Origin: an uncultured Acidobacteriaceae bacterium
Lineage (GTDB): Bacteria; Acidobacteriota; Terriglobia; Terriglobales; Acidobacteriaceae
Length of the DNA: 64,000 nt
Assembly: GCA_903904755.1 (NCBI GenBank)
Contig: CAIVDV010000047.1
Span: 56,979 to 120,978, forward strand
Direction of reading: 5' to 3'
Within the stretch, counting starts at the first letter, position 1, and the number at the start of each line of letters is the position of its first letter. The translations under genes and the position numbers were made by a program. Below the pieces are notes generated by a model that was given only the letters and a program-made list of their open reading frames with translations, made no database searches and had not been told where the DNA came from. Shown here piece after piece: positions 35,215 to 44,446 of this stretch.

Positions 35215-37688
35215 CGCGGCTCGGTCGACGCCAACTCCTCAAACACCCGCTGCCATTGCTTGTGATTCCGCCGCCACGCCTTCTTCAAATCCTCCAGAAT
35301 CCGCCCAAAATCCGAGTTCGTCCGGAAGTTCTTCCACGCCGGATTCTTCTCAAACCACGGGTAGTTCTCGTTGCCCAGGTAAATCGCGCGCCGCAGCCAG
35401 TGCAGCGCCTCGCTGGCATCACCCTCAACGGCAAAGTAGCTCGCCAGCCTGTAAGCCATCTCTCCATCGGCCTCCGCCGCAGCCAGCGTATCGTCCTTCA
35501 GCAGGCTCGCCGCCAGCGCCCGCTCCCCCGCCTGCACGTAGCACAGCGCCAGCGTCGGCACCGCAATCCGCATCGAATCATCGTCCCGAATCACATCTTC
35601 CAGAATCGCAATCGCAGACTTCAGATTCCCCATCCGCATCTGCTGATAACCCAGCGATGTCCGCAGCAGCGGGTGCCTTGGCTCAAGCGCCAGTCCTTTG
35701 GCCAGCTCATCGCCCGCCACATCCAACTGGTTCAGGTAGTGGTACACCCGCGCCCGATGGTTGTACAACAGCGCCGCGTTCGCCGGATTCAGCTTCAGAG
35801 CCCGGCCAAACTGGTCCAGCGCCTCCTCGTACATCCCGTCCACACGCAGCGTAATGCCGGCCACCATGTGCACGTTCCAGTCGTTGTCGGCCGTCGCCAG
35901 CAGGTGCGCAATCCCCTGCCGCGCGCTCTCCTTTTCGCCCCGCGAAAGCAGCATGTAAATCCGGTACAGATTCGCCTCGCTCGACCCCGGATCCAGCTTC
36001 AGCGCCAAATCAAAAGCTCGCCGCGCCGTCATTACATGAATCTGCCCGCCAAACCCATGCCGTACATACTGCAGGTTCGCAATCCCCAGCCCGCACCACC
36101 CGGCTGCAAACTCCGGGTCGCTTGCCGTCACCTTCTCCAGCAGCGCCCGCGACCGGTCAAGGTCGGCTCGCGAACCCGTCCGCGTCATAAACGAGCTCAG
36201 CAGCGCCCGCGCCTGCAGATAGTCCTCTGACGCCTGCGACTTCAACGACACCGCCCGGCCCCCCGCCGTCCGCGCACCCTCCGGCTGCATCGCCGCCCGG
36301 TCCACGCCTCCCAGCCCCTGCAGCACCGCAAACACATCCCCTGAGATCTCGTTCTGCACCGCCACCAGGTCAAACGACCCCACGCTGATCGTTCCCCCCG
36401 TCAGCACGCTCTGCGCGCTCACATCCAGCAGTTGCCAGTTCAGGTCAAATCCTTTTTCCCCGCGCAGAAAATTCCCCGCCAGCACATGCGTCACCAGCAG
36501 CTTCTGTCCCAGCGTCAGGGGATCCATCTGCGCGGTCTGCATCGCCATCAGCGAGCTGGTCGGCCGCACCACCAGCCCCGGTATCCTCGCCAGCCGCGCC
36601 GCAATCGCATCCGCCAGCGCAAACCCATACAGCGGAGCCGCTTCCACCGGCCCAAGATTCGTAAACGGCAGCACCACCACCGAGTTTTCCTTCTTCGTCT
36701 CCGAAGACTCCCGAAAGCGCTCGGCCAGCATCGAGAGGAAGCTGGTATTCCGCTTCTCCTCCTCCGGCCCGGTCGTCACCAGCGTCGCCGCCGCGTCCCC
36801 CGGTATGCTGCCCGTCTCAAACTGCATCGCCTTCATGCCGGTCTTCAGCGCTTCCCGCACCTCCGCGGCTGAGGCGTACCGCGCCGCTGGATTCTTCTCC
36901 AGCAGCTTCGCAATCACGCTCTTCAGCTCATCCGGCACTTCCGGCTGCTCAATCGACGGCGGGTCCAGAAACTGAATCCCGCGAATTACCTGGAAATCCT
37001 CCGCATCCGGCCGCGCAAAGGGATGCCGGCCGGTGCAAAGCTCATACAAAATCACGCCCAGCGCCCACAAATCCGACTGCACGCTCGACTGCCCGGTAAC
37101 AAACTGCTCCGGCGCCATGTAACGAATCGTCCCGCCCCGGGCCGTATACGCGTCGCCCGGCCCAGCCGCCTTGCCCGCATTTGCCGGCTTGGCCGGGTCA
37201 AAGGTCGCATCCTCGGGATGCAGCCGCCGCGCCAGGCCAAAGTCCAGGATCTTCACCAGCCCGCCATCGGTCAGCATCACATTCTGCGGCTTCAAATCCC
37301 GATGGAATATCCCCAGCGAGTGCGCCGCCTGCAGACCGTCGGCTATCTGGATGCCCACCGACAGCACCAGTTGCACATGCGCCGCACCCCGCTCAATCAG
37401 CAAATCCAGCGACTGCCCCGGCACAAACTGCATAACGATATATGCCTCGTCGCCAGTCTCCCCCACCTCGTAAATCGCGCACACATTCGGATGCTCAATC
37501 GCTGAAGCCAGCCGCGCCTCGCGCAGCACCGTCGCCTGCATCTGCGCCAGCGTCAGCAAGCCCCGGCGCAGAATCTTGAGCACCACAGGCCGCGTCAGCA
37601 GCGTATCGCTGGCCAGGTACACAACCCCGCTGCCGCCCGATCCCAGCTTCCGCACAATCTCGTACTGCTCAATCATTCGTCGCTTCAT
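35211..37688 (-). CDS. serine/threonine protein kinase with TolB-like region and TPR repeats
   Basis: The 825-residue protein starts at ATG 37688 (MKRRMIEQYEIVRKLG); the ATG four codons later is an alternative. The kinase domain (8-270) has glycine loop GSGGSGVVY, Lys38, catalytic D131 in HRDLKPQN and DFG at 149-151, so it should be active. Residues about 385-490 match the TolB/FlgO-like region found after such kinases (VVVLPFTNLGPVEAAPLYGFALADAIAARLARI). TPR repeats fill the C-terminal 330 residues (SEANLYRIYMLLSRGEKESARQG, NPANAALLYNHRARVYHYLNQ, and so on). There is no membrane helix, so it is probably cytoplasmic. Targets are unknown. Confidence 0.92.
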   Translation of the reverse strand: MKRRMIEQYEIVRKLGSGGSGVVYLASDTLLTRPVVLKILRRGLLTLAQMQATVLREARLASAIEHPNVCAIYEVGETGDEAYIVMQFVPGQSLDLLIERGAAHVQLVLSVGIQIADGLQAAHSLGIFHRDLKPQNVMLTDGGLVKILDFGLARRLHPEDATFDPAKPANAGKAAGPGDAYTARGGTIRYMAPEQFVTGQSSVQSDLWALGVILYELCTGRHPFARPDAEDFQVIRGIQFLDPPSIEQPEVPDELKSVIAKLLEKNPAARYASAAEVREALKTGMKAMQFETGSIPGDAAATLVTTGPEEEKRNTSFLSMLAERFRESSETKKENSVVVLPFTNLGPVEAAPLYGFALADAIAARLARIPGLVVRPTSSLMAMQTAQMDPLTLGQKLLVTHVLAGNFLRGEKGFDLNWQLLDVSAQSVLTGGTISVGSFDLVAVQNEISGDVFAVLQGLGGVDRAAMQPEGARTAGGRAVSLKSQASEDYLQARALLSSFMTRTGSRADLDRSRALLEKVTASDPEFAAGWCGLGIANLQYVRHGFGGQIHVMTARRAFDLALKLDPGSSEANLYRIYMLLSRGEKESARQGIAHLLATADNDWNVHMVAGITLRVDGMYEEALDQFGRALKLNPANAALLYNHRARVYHYLNQLDVAGDELAKGLALEPRHPLLRTSLGYQQMRMGNLKSAIAILEDVIRDDDSMRIAVPTLALCYVQAGERALAASLLKDDTLAAAEADGEMAYRLASYFAVEGDASEALHWLRRAIYLGNENYPWFEKNPAWKNFRTNSDFGRILEDLKKAWRRNHKQWQRVFEELASTEPR

Positions 37689-37849
37689 ACGCCACCAGTC
37701 TACCGGGAAACCCATAAGGAAGAGCTCAGGAGGTGAGACAAGGCCCCCTCTGGCCACTTGTGCTTTCACCCGCAACCCGCACATTCCCAAGCCGGGAATC
37801 CCCCCGTCGGCTCCCAAAACCGTACCCGAAATCTGCTACCTTCGTAGCT

Positions 37850-39337
37850 ATGGCAATCTCCCTCGAAAGCCTCACGCGATTCTCACGAGTGGGCCTGGTT
37901 CTCTCCCTCTTTGCGCCAATCGCCGGCTTTGCACAGTTGCTGCCTGCCCCCTTGCAGGAGCCCAGACCCGCCCCTGCACAGCCCGCACCTGCCCTGCCCG
38001 ATTCCACCCCGATAACCCCTGACTCCGATTCGCTGCCCCATGCGGATATGCAGGTCCGCACCGGCTCAGTGCTCAGCGGCGCACAGCAGACCACTGACAC
38101 CCTGCGCCTCACCAACCTGCTCGACGACCACCAGTACCTCGGCCTGGAAGCACTGCTGCAGGCCCCCATCGCCGACAATCTCACCCCCACTGACCGCAGC
38201 CTGCTCAAGGGTGTTCTCGCCGCCCGCGAAAATCGCCCCCACGAATCCATCGCTGAGCTGGCATCCATCGTCGCCAATCTGCCCAGCCATCCCCTGCCCC
38301 CGCAGACAGAAAAGCTCCTGCGCCGCACCCTCGCCCTCGACTATCTCCACCTCAACGACTTCGGCGCAGCCTCCGCAGCTTTCAATGAGCTCGCCGCCAG
38401 CCCCTCCATCACGCCCGCCGAGCTCGACGAAATCGAGCTGCCCCTCAAAATGCTGCCCCTGGCCACCCAGAACCCGCCCATGACGGTCGAGTACGGCGAC
38501 GCATTTTCCATCCCCTACGACCGCGACCCGCTTGGCCTCATGGAAGTGCCGGTCTTCGTCGACGCCCACTCCCACGACTGGCTCTTCGACCCCACCGCGC
38601 CCTTCAACCTGCTCGCCCGCTCCACCGCCCACCTCATCGGACTCAAACTCAGCGAACAGACCACCACCGTCCGGGGCATCACCGGCCGCCCCATCCAGGT
38701 GCACTCCACCATCATTCCCCGTCTCACCGTCGGCGACATCACCTTCCGCAACGTCACCGCCTTTGTCTATGAAGACGCTGACTACTTCTACCCGCACAAC
38801 CGCTACCAGATTCGCGGCGTCCTCGGGTACCCGGCCATCAGCGCTCTCGGCAGCATCACCGTCACCCAAAGCGGACGCATCGAGGTCCAGCCCGGCGAAA
38901 AGGGCGAGCGGCTCACCAAAGGTGCGCGCTTCTTCCTCGACGGCGAGCAGGTCCTGGTCGCCCTGGGCAAGCCGGGCGAAGAGCGCGTCTTCCAGGTGGA
39001 TGCCAGCGGCCAGCAGACCTACCTCACCAGCCGCTACTTCGCCGAACATAGTGACGACTTCGCCGGACAGAAGGCCCAACTGCTGCAGGTCCCCGGCTCC
39101 GCAGGCAAGGCGCCTGCGCCGGCCTACATGGGACAGCGCGTCACCCTCCTCATTGGCTCAACCGAGGTCACCCTGCCTGAGATTCAGGTACTCACTGACC
39201 CGCTCGGCAGCTCCGCCATTGACCCCACCTACGGCGTCCTCGGCATGGACCTGCTCGACGAGCTCAAAAGCTACACCTTCGACTACCGCACCATGCGCTT
39301 CGCCGTCGAAACCCAGGCCCACGCCGGCGTCCTTTAG
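37850..39337 (+). CDS. exported retropepsin-like protein with two lobes
   Basis: The 495-residue protein has a signal peptide (VGLVLSLFAPIAGFAQ), an N-terminal Pro-rich linker and a helical region (about 65-200). Two copies of a clan AA fold follow. The first lobe ends with IRGVLGYPAIS, the second with YGVLGMDLLDELKSYTFDYRTMRF. The first active loop, expected as DTGA, reads FDPTAPFNLL, keeping Asp and Ala but not Gly. The second reads VDASGQQTYLT. So it has the layout of a two-lobed aspartic protease with degenerate loops. It could be an active periplasmic protease or a non-catalytic relative. The family is fairly firm, the activity doubtful. Confidence 0.72.
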   Translation: MAISLESLTRFSRVGLVLSLFAPIAGFAQLLPAPLQEPRPAPAQPAPALPDSTPITPDSDSLPHADMQVRTGSVLSGAQQTTDTLRLTNLLDDHQYLGLEALLQAPIADNLTPTDRSLLKGVLAARENRPHESIAELASIVANLPSHPLPPQTEKLLRRTLALDYLHLNDFGAASAAFNELAASPSITPAELDEIELPLKMLPLATQNPPMTVEYGDAFSIPYDRDPLGLMEVPVFVDAHSHDWLFDPTAPFNLLARSTAHLIGLKLSEQTTTVRGITGRPIQVHSTIIPRLTVGDITFRNVTAFVYEDADYFYPHNRYQIRGVLGYPAISALGSITVTQSGRIEVQPGEKGERLTKGARFFLDGEQVLVALGKPGEERVFQVDASGQQTYLTSRYFAEHSDDFAGQKAQLLQVPGSAGKAPAPAYMGQRVTLLIGSTEVTLPEIQVLTDPLGSSAIDPTYGVLGMDLLDELKSYTFDYRTMRFAVETQAHAGVL

Positions 39338-39341
39338 CCGC

Positions 39342-41768
39342 CTAGTTCTCCACCGCCAGCAGGTCGTGCATCGCGTTGATGGAAAGCCGCTTGATCGGCG
39401 ACGGTGGCGGTGGAATCTGGATGTCCCGGTCAACCGTGGCATTGCCCACCATCGGAATGCTGCCGAGTTTCACCACCCTGCCATCCGTCAGCTCAACATA
39501 CACCGGCACACGGACCTTGAACGTTGCAGAAACTCCGGACTGCACCAGATTCACATGCAGGGTCACATGGTCGCCCGCCGGCGTTGCCGTGCCTTCAAAG
39601 TGATACTTCGGCAGCTCTGTCCCATAGACATATTCTCGGAAGAACCAATCCATCCGATGGTTCCCCTCCAAATCCATCTCCGGTGTCATGTGCTTTTCCA
39701 CCATCGCCTTGAAGTCTTCCGTCGTGGCCACCTTCAGCCGATAGGTCGCCACAAAGTCCTGCATCATCGCCCGAAAATCGTCATTGCCCGTCTTTTTGGA
39801 AACCATCATCTGCCGAAGCATGTACAAGATGTAGGCCCCCTTGGGATACACCAGGTCGCGATACACCCCCCAGCCGGTCTTCTGCGTACTCAGCCGATTT
39901 CCCATCGTCACCGGGCCCACATCAATCGGTCGGAATCCATCCGCGTTCCGCTCCGTCAACTCGCGATTCAGATCCTTCCAGAAACTGAGGAAATCGTTAC
40001 TATTCTTGCGCGTAGCCTCCAGGTAGAACGCAGCCGAGGCTTCCGCAAAGCCCTCGCTCATCCACTGGTCGCGATAGCTCTTGAAGCCCACCGTGTGCCC
40101 CCACCACTGGTGCGCCACTTCGTGCGGCGTCACCGTCTTCCAGTAGGAATCGGCAGGATTCAACCCGATTTCATGCTGAATCGTCTGGTCCCAGAAGCCG
40201 CAGATGGGCAGGTACACCAGCATGGGCCAGCTCTGTCCAAAGTCACACGCGGGTTGCTGCGAGAGCACCAGGTGGTCGAATGCCATCTTGCCGAAGTAGT
40301 TTTCATAGATCTGCACCGCCGCCGCACCCTCACTCAACTCCACCGGCAGCGCGCCCACCGTCGTCATCGTCCCCACCGCCGCGAACGAGCCTCGATACCC
40401 GTCCGCCTGCGGAAGTCCGTCGTTCGACGCGGCATGATTCAATGCATCCGCCCAATTCGGCAGCGACTCATTCGCATAAGCCGTCACCGCCACCCCGCTC
40501 TGGGTCTTGCCATCCTTCTTCTGAAACTTGCCCAAATGGAAGCCGACAACCGGCAGCGCCGTACTGGAATCCCACACGCTCGTCCGCACCTTGCCATCCA
40601 CGCTCTCGCTCACCTTGTTCCCGGTGGCAATCAGCTCAACCTCTTTCTGCACGTGGAAAATCATGTGGTACGTGGAGTAATTGCCCAGCCCTGTCCCTCC
40701 GTTCGGGAACCAGTCCTCGCGCGCAATCGGGTCATAGTTGTAGTTGCCCGCATCCTTCACCGCGTCTTTGCCGCCGTAGGTGATGCGCACCGTGGCCGTC
40801 TGCCCGGCCTTCAGCGGCTCATGCAGCACCAGGCCGAAATCCGGGTCATCCTCCTTCTTCTCCTGGACAAAATCCAGCACTTCGCCGTGTTCCCCCTCCA
40901 CCTTGCTCACCCGCAGCGTCGGAAACAAGTCCAGCGGAACCACGGCGACTCCATCGGCAATCGCCTTCACATGCACCGTCGCCAGCCCGCTCAAGAACCC
41001 GCTCTTCTCAATCGTGGTGTCCAAATCCTCGCTCTCCACCACAAAAGCCTGGTTCTGCTCTCTCCCGCTCGCCGTCCCCGCCGCATACTCGGGCCCCAGA
41101 TGGAACGCCGCCGGAACCATCCAGCCCCAGCCATTCCAACTGCTCAGCTCCACCTCTTCCGGCGCAACTTCGCCTGCCCCATGCGGGTCAATTTCAAAAA
41201 AGAGATTGTGGTCTGTCACCCCATGAATCATGGCGATGAAGAATGCGCCCCTGGCCGGGCTCAGAACATCCTCGAGCAGGCGCAAATCGATATTCTCGTG
41301 CAGATGGTCGCGCTGGAAGCTGCGGAACTCCGTCTGCAGATCGGTCCCCTCGCGCCCCACAACCTCGGTCCCCGCCTGCGCGCCCTTCTTGACTTCTGCC
41401 GCAGTATCGTCGGTAAAGCGGAACACGGCTGCGGTAAAGTCCTGGTCAAACTCCTGCTTGTGCGTCAGAACCTCCAGGCTGTGCTTCTCCACGTCGGTTG
41501 GTGGGCTCAGGTGCAGATGCCCGGCACCCTGAAACAACGCACCGGTCACCTTCCCGTTCACCTCGCCATAAAAGACAAATTCCCCTCGCGTAAAGGTGAA
41601 GACCCCGGCATCTTTCTGCAGGGTGAAGTTATTCACCCGCCACGGGAAGCCCGCAGGCTCCAGCGCCCGAAGGCTCTTGTACGCTTCATTGTTGTTGGCT
41701 TGTTGTGCCTGTGAGCTGAGAACAGACGTGCAGAGCAGAAGAACGAAGAGAACAGGACGCAGACGCAC
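39342..41768 (-). CDS. exported M1-family zinc aminopeptidase
   Basis: The 808-residue protein starts at GTG 41768, chosen for the signal peptide (RLRPVLFVLLLCTSVLSSQAQQ) and a GGGAG upstream; an ATG 22 codons earlier is also open. The catalytic site HEVAHQWWGH has His549, Glu550 and His553, with the third zinc ligand in WMSEGFAEAS. The usual GAMEN exopeptidase motif is not evident where expected. It should remove amino acids from exported peptides in the periplasm. It is the last gene of the lpt-rpoN block, 123 bases after rpoN. Confidence 0.9.
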   Translation of the reverse strand: MRLRPVLFVLLLCTSVLSSQAQQANNNEAYKSLRALEPAGFPWRVNNFTLQKDAGVFTFTRGEFVFYGEVNGKVTGALFQGAGHLHLSPPTDVEKHSLEVLTHKQEFDQDFTAAVFRFTDDTAAEVKKGAQAGTEVVGREGTDLQTEFRSFQRDHLHENIDLRLLEDVLSPARGAFFIAMIHGVTDHNLFFEIDPHGAGEVAPEEVELSSWNGWGWMVPAAFHLGPEYAAGTASGREQNQAFVVESEDLDTTIEKSGFLSGLATVHVKAIADGVAVVPLDLFPTLRVSKVEGEHGEVLDFVQEKKEDDPDFGLVLHEPLKAGQTATVRITYGGKDAVKDAGNYNYDPIAREDWFPNGGTGLGNYSTYHMIFHVQKEVELIATGNKVSESVDGKVRTSVWDSSTALPVVGFHLGKFQKKDGKTQSGVAVTAYANESLPNWADALNHAASNDGLPQADGYRGSFAAVGTMTTVGALPVELSEGAAAVQIYENYFGKMAFDHLVLSQQPACDFGQSWPMLVYLPICGFWDQTIQHEIGLNPADSYWKTVTPHEVAHQWWGHTVGFKSYRDQWMSEGFAEASAAFYLEATRKNSNDFLSFWKDLNRELTERNADGFRPIDVGPVTMGNRLSTQKTGWGVYRDLVYPKGAYILYMLRQMMVSKKTGNDDFRAMMQDFVATYRLKVATTEDFKAMVEKHMTPEMDLEGNHRMDWFFREYVYGTELPKYHFEGTATPAGDHVTLHVNLVQSGVSATFKVRVPVYVELTDGRVVKLGSIPMVGNATVDRDIQIPPPPSPIKRLSINAMHDLLAVEN

Positions 41769-41891
41769 CTTGGAAGCTCCCGGAATGGCGTTAGGAATCG
41801 TTACGCAAGTATGCACCAGGAGCCGGTCCCGCACCAGTGACCAAAGACAGTTACCTGTGTGAGTGGACCACGGATGCCTTTCCTTCCGGGA

Positions 41892-43502
41892 CTACCGGTG
41901 ACGCCGCTGATGGGTCGAAGGAATGTTCATGTCTTCGCGGTACTTGGCCACCGTTCGCCGCGTCACCTGGATGCCCTGCGACTTCAACAGTGCCGCCAGT
42001 TGGTCATCGGTCAGCGGATGCGCCGCGTCTTCCTCTTCAATCAGCTTGCGCACCTTCCGCTTCAGCACCACCAGCGGTGTGTCGGCGCCCTCGGGCCCGT
42101 TTGAACCCTCTGAGAAGAAGGCCCGCAGCTCAATCACTCCCTGCGGCGTATGCGCATACTTGTTGGCCACCGCACGGCTCACGGTGGACGGGTGCACGCT
42201 GATTTCCTCGGCCACTTCCTTGATCATCATCGGCCGCAGCGCCTCAATCCCCAGGTCCAGGAACTCCTGCTGGCGCCGCACAATCACCTCGCAGGTGCGC
42301 AGAATCGTGCTCTTGCGCTGAGCAATGTTCCGCATCAGCTGCATCGCCGAGCGGAAGCGCTCCTTCACATACTCCTTCACTTCCTTGTCGGTATTCTCGG
42401 CCGTCAACATGCGCCGGTAGCGCTGGCTCAGTCGCAGCGAGGGCATATCCTCCTCGTTCATCGCCACAACCCACTCATCGCCGCGCTTCACAAAGGCCAC
42501 ATCCGGTTCAATCAGCCGCGCCTGCTCGCGGTTGTAGCGCAGCCCCGGCCGCGGGTCCAGAGTACGAATCAACTCCACCGCATCATTCACTTCGCTCACC
42601 GGCCGCGATACCGCACGGGAAATCTCCTTCAAATCCCGGCGCTGCAACATCTGCAAGTGTGCGCTCACTATCAGCGAAGCGGTCGAAAAGGTGCTGCGCC
42701 GCTGCCCCAGCAGCCGCTCCGCCGCATCCTGCAAGCCGTGGTGCGGGCTGGCCTCCGGCTCGCCGCCATCCTCTTCCGCAGCCCCGTTTCCAGGCCGGCG
42801 CGTGTACACCAATTCCAGTTCCTGACGTTGCGCTTCCAGTTGCAGCAGCAGGCACTCCCGCAGGTCCCGGGCCGCGATCCCGGCGGGATCAAGACGCTGC
42901 AGCAATCCCAGCGCGTGGCTCAACTCCGCCTCTGCCAACTCCACCTCAGCTTCGCTGGTCTCCCCCGCGCCGCCTTCATTTACCCCCTCGGCATAGATCC
43001 GCGCCAGCTCATCGACCGGCGTGGAAAGGTACCCGTTGTCATCCAGATTGCCAATCAGAAACTCCGCCGCTTCCGCCACCTTCGGCGTCAAGCTCATCGC
43101 CCCCAACTGCCACATCAGATGATCGGTAAGGGTCGTCGGCTGAGAGAGAAACTGCTCAAAGCTCGGACTCTCGGATTCTTCCATCTCCGCAGGTGTCCGG
43201 AAACCTGGATCGAGATACTCCTGGAAGTAAGAGCCGAAGTCAATCTCTTCAAACGGGTCCTTCACCGTCACCGGCTCTTCGGCGACCCGTTCCCGCATCG
43301 CCTCACGACCGCCCAGCTCATCCAGGGTCGGAACCGTCTCGTCAATCTCCTCCAGAACCGGGTTTTCCACCAGCTCCGAGTTGATCATCTCCGTCAGTTC
43401 CAGCTTGTTCAGTGCGAGCACACTGACCATCTGCATCAGACCCGGCGTAAGGATCTGGCGTTGCGCAACCTTCAGATTCAATCTTGGTTGTAGCAGCGGC
43501 AT
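41892..43502 (-). CDS. rpoN: RNA polymerase sigma-54 factor
   Basis: The 536-residue protein has the Gln/Leu-rich activator-contact region (LNLKVAQRQILTPGLMQMVSVLALNKLELTEMINSELVENPVLEE). The acidic region II follows, then the core-binding region and the C-terminal HTH ending in the RpoN box RRTVAKYRE. The ATG at 43502 begins MPLLQPRLNLKVAQRQ, the conserved start; the longer frame overlaps unlikely sequence. It directs polymerase to -24/-12 promoters with activators such as the NtrC-type regulator at 22.5 kb. It follows lptB by 182 bases, the classic lptB-rpoN order. Confidence 0.96.
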   Translation of the reverse strand: MPLLQPRLNLKVAQRQILTPGLMQMVSVLALNKLELTEMINSELVENPVLEEIDETVPTLDELGGREAMRERVAEEPVTVKDPFEEIDFGSYFQEYLDPGFRTPAEMEESESPSFEQFLSQPTTLTDHLMWQLGAMSLTPKVAEAAEFLIGNLDDNGYLSTPVDELARIYAEGVNEGGAGETSEAEVELAEAELSHALGLLQRLDPAGIAARDLRECLLLQLEAQRQELELVYTRRPGNGAAEEDGGEPEASPHHGLQDAAERLLGQRRSTFSTASLIVSAHLQMLQRRDLKEISRAVSRPVSEVNDAVELIRTLDPRPGLRYNREQARLIEPDVAFVKRGDEWVVAMNEEDMPSLRLSQRYRRMLTAENTDKEVKEYVKERFRSAMQLMRNIAQRKSTILRTCEVIVRRQQEFLDLGIEALRPMMIKEVAEEISVHPSTVSRAVANKYAHTPQGVIELRAFFSEGSNGPEGADTPLVVLKRKVRKLIEEEDAAHPLTDDQLAALLKSQGIQVTRRTVAKYREDMNIPSTHQRRHR

Positions 43503-43684
43503 CGCAGTGTCCAGCTCCCATGGACTTGATGACAAGTGTAAACGGCTTGGCTGTGGACTTGAGTCAAAGATGAAGTGCAACAGCTTGCTGTACCAGATTG
43601 GGCAAGCAACCGCGAACACATCAAGTCAGCCGGAGGGAAGCATGACCGGAAACAAAAAGAATTCTTGACAACAATCTCTAAAAC

Positions 43685-44419
43685 CTAGTTCAGTGAAAAC
43701 CCTTCGCCCAGATATACACGCCGTACCTCAGGGTCATTGCCCAGTTGCTGCGGAGTGCCGGTCCGGAATATCTTCCCTTCCGCGATGATGTAAGCACGGT
43801 CAGTGACCGAAAGCGTCTCCCGAACATTATGGTCCGTAATCAGAATCCCAATCCCGCTTGATTTCAGATCGAAGATAATCTTCTGCAAGTCCAGCACTGC
43901 GATTGGATCAATGCCGCTGAAGGGTTCGTCCAGCAGCAGAAAGTTCGGCTGAATCGCCAGGCACCGCGCAATTTCCACACGCCGCCGTTCGCCGCCGCTC
44001 AGCGCATACCCCTTCGTGGTGCGGATATGCTTCAAATTCAGTTGCTGAATTAGCCGCTCCGTGCGTTGCCGCCGTTCGGTATCGCCCAGCGGCTGGTTCT
44101 CCAGCACCGCCAGAATGTTGTCTTCCACCGTCAGCTTCCGGAATACGCTCGGCTCCTGGGGCAGATAGCTGATGCCATGATTCCGCGCCCGCAGGTACAT
44201 CGGCACACGTGTAATATCCGTGCCATCCAGCAGAACCCGCCCGCCATCCGGCGGCACCAGGCCCACAATCATGTAAAAGCTGGTCGTTTTGCCGGCGCCA
44301 TTCGGGCCCAGCAGGCCCACGACCTCGCCGCGCGAAATCTGCACGCTTACCTCGCGTACAACCTGCCGTCCGCCATACGATTTGCCGAGTCCATCGGCCG
44401 TGAGTGTCTGCATGCCCAT
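43685..44419 (-). CDS. lptB: lipopolysaccharide export ABC transporter ATPase LptB
   Basis: The 244-residue ATPase has Walker [10 protein letters not shown], signature LSGGERRR, Walker [10 protein letters not shown] and the H-loop [34 protein letters not shown] context (here [17 protein letters not shown]) is specific to LptB. With LptF/G (not here) it extracts LPS from the inner membrane and pushes it to the LptC-LptA bridge, which is encoded just upstream. It is part of the lptCA-lptB-rpoN unit. Confidence 0.97.
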   Translation of the reverse strand: MGMQTLTADGLGKSYGGRQVVREVSVQISRGEVVGLLGPNGAGKTTSFYMIVGLVPPDGGRVLLDGTDITRVPMYLRARNHGISYLPQEPSVFRKLTVEDNILAVLENQPLGDTERRQRTERLIQQLNLKHIRTTKGYALSGGERRRVEIARCLAIQPNFLLLDEPFSGIDPIAVLDLQKIIFDLKSSGIGILITDHNVRETLSVTDRAYIIAEGKIFRTGTPQQLGNDPEVRRVYLGEGFSLN

Positions 44420-44446
44420 AGGAAGTCTAAATCAAGCCCGCCGTAC

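Noticed and set aside
38532..41714. Open frame of 1060 codons on the plus strand opposite the M1 aminopeptidase
   Set aside because: It is antisense to a clear zinc-peptidase gene, has no start context and shows low-complexity Arg/Pro/His composition, typical of shadow frames in high-G+C DNA.
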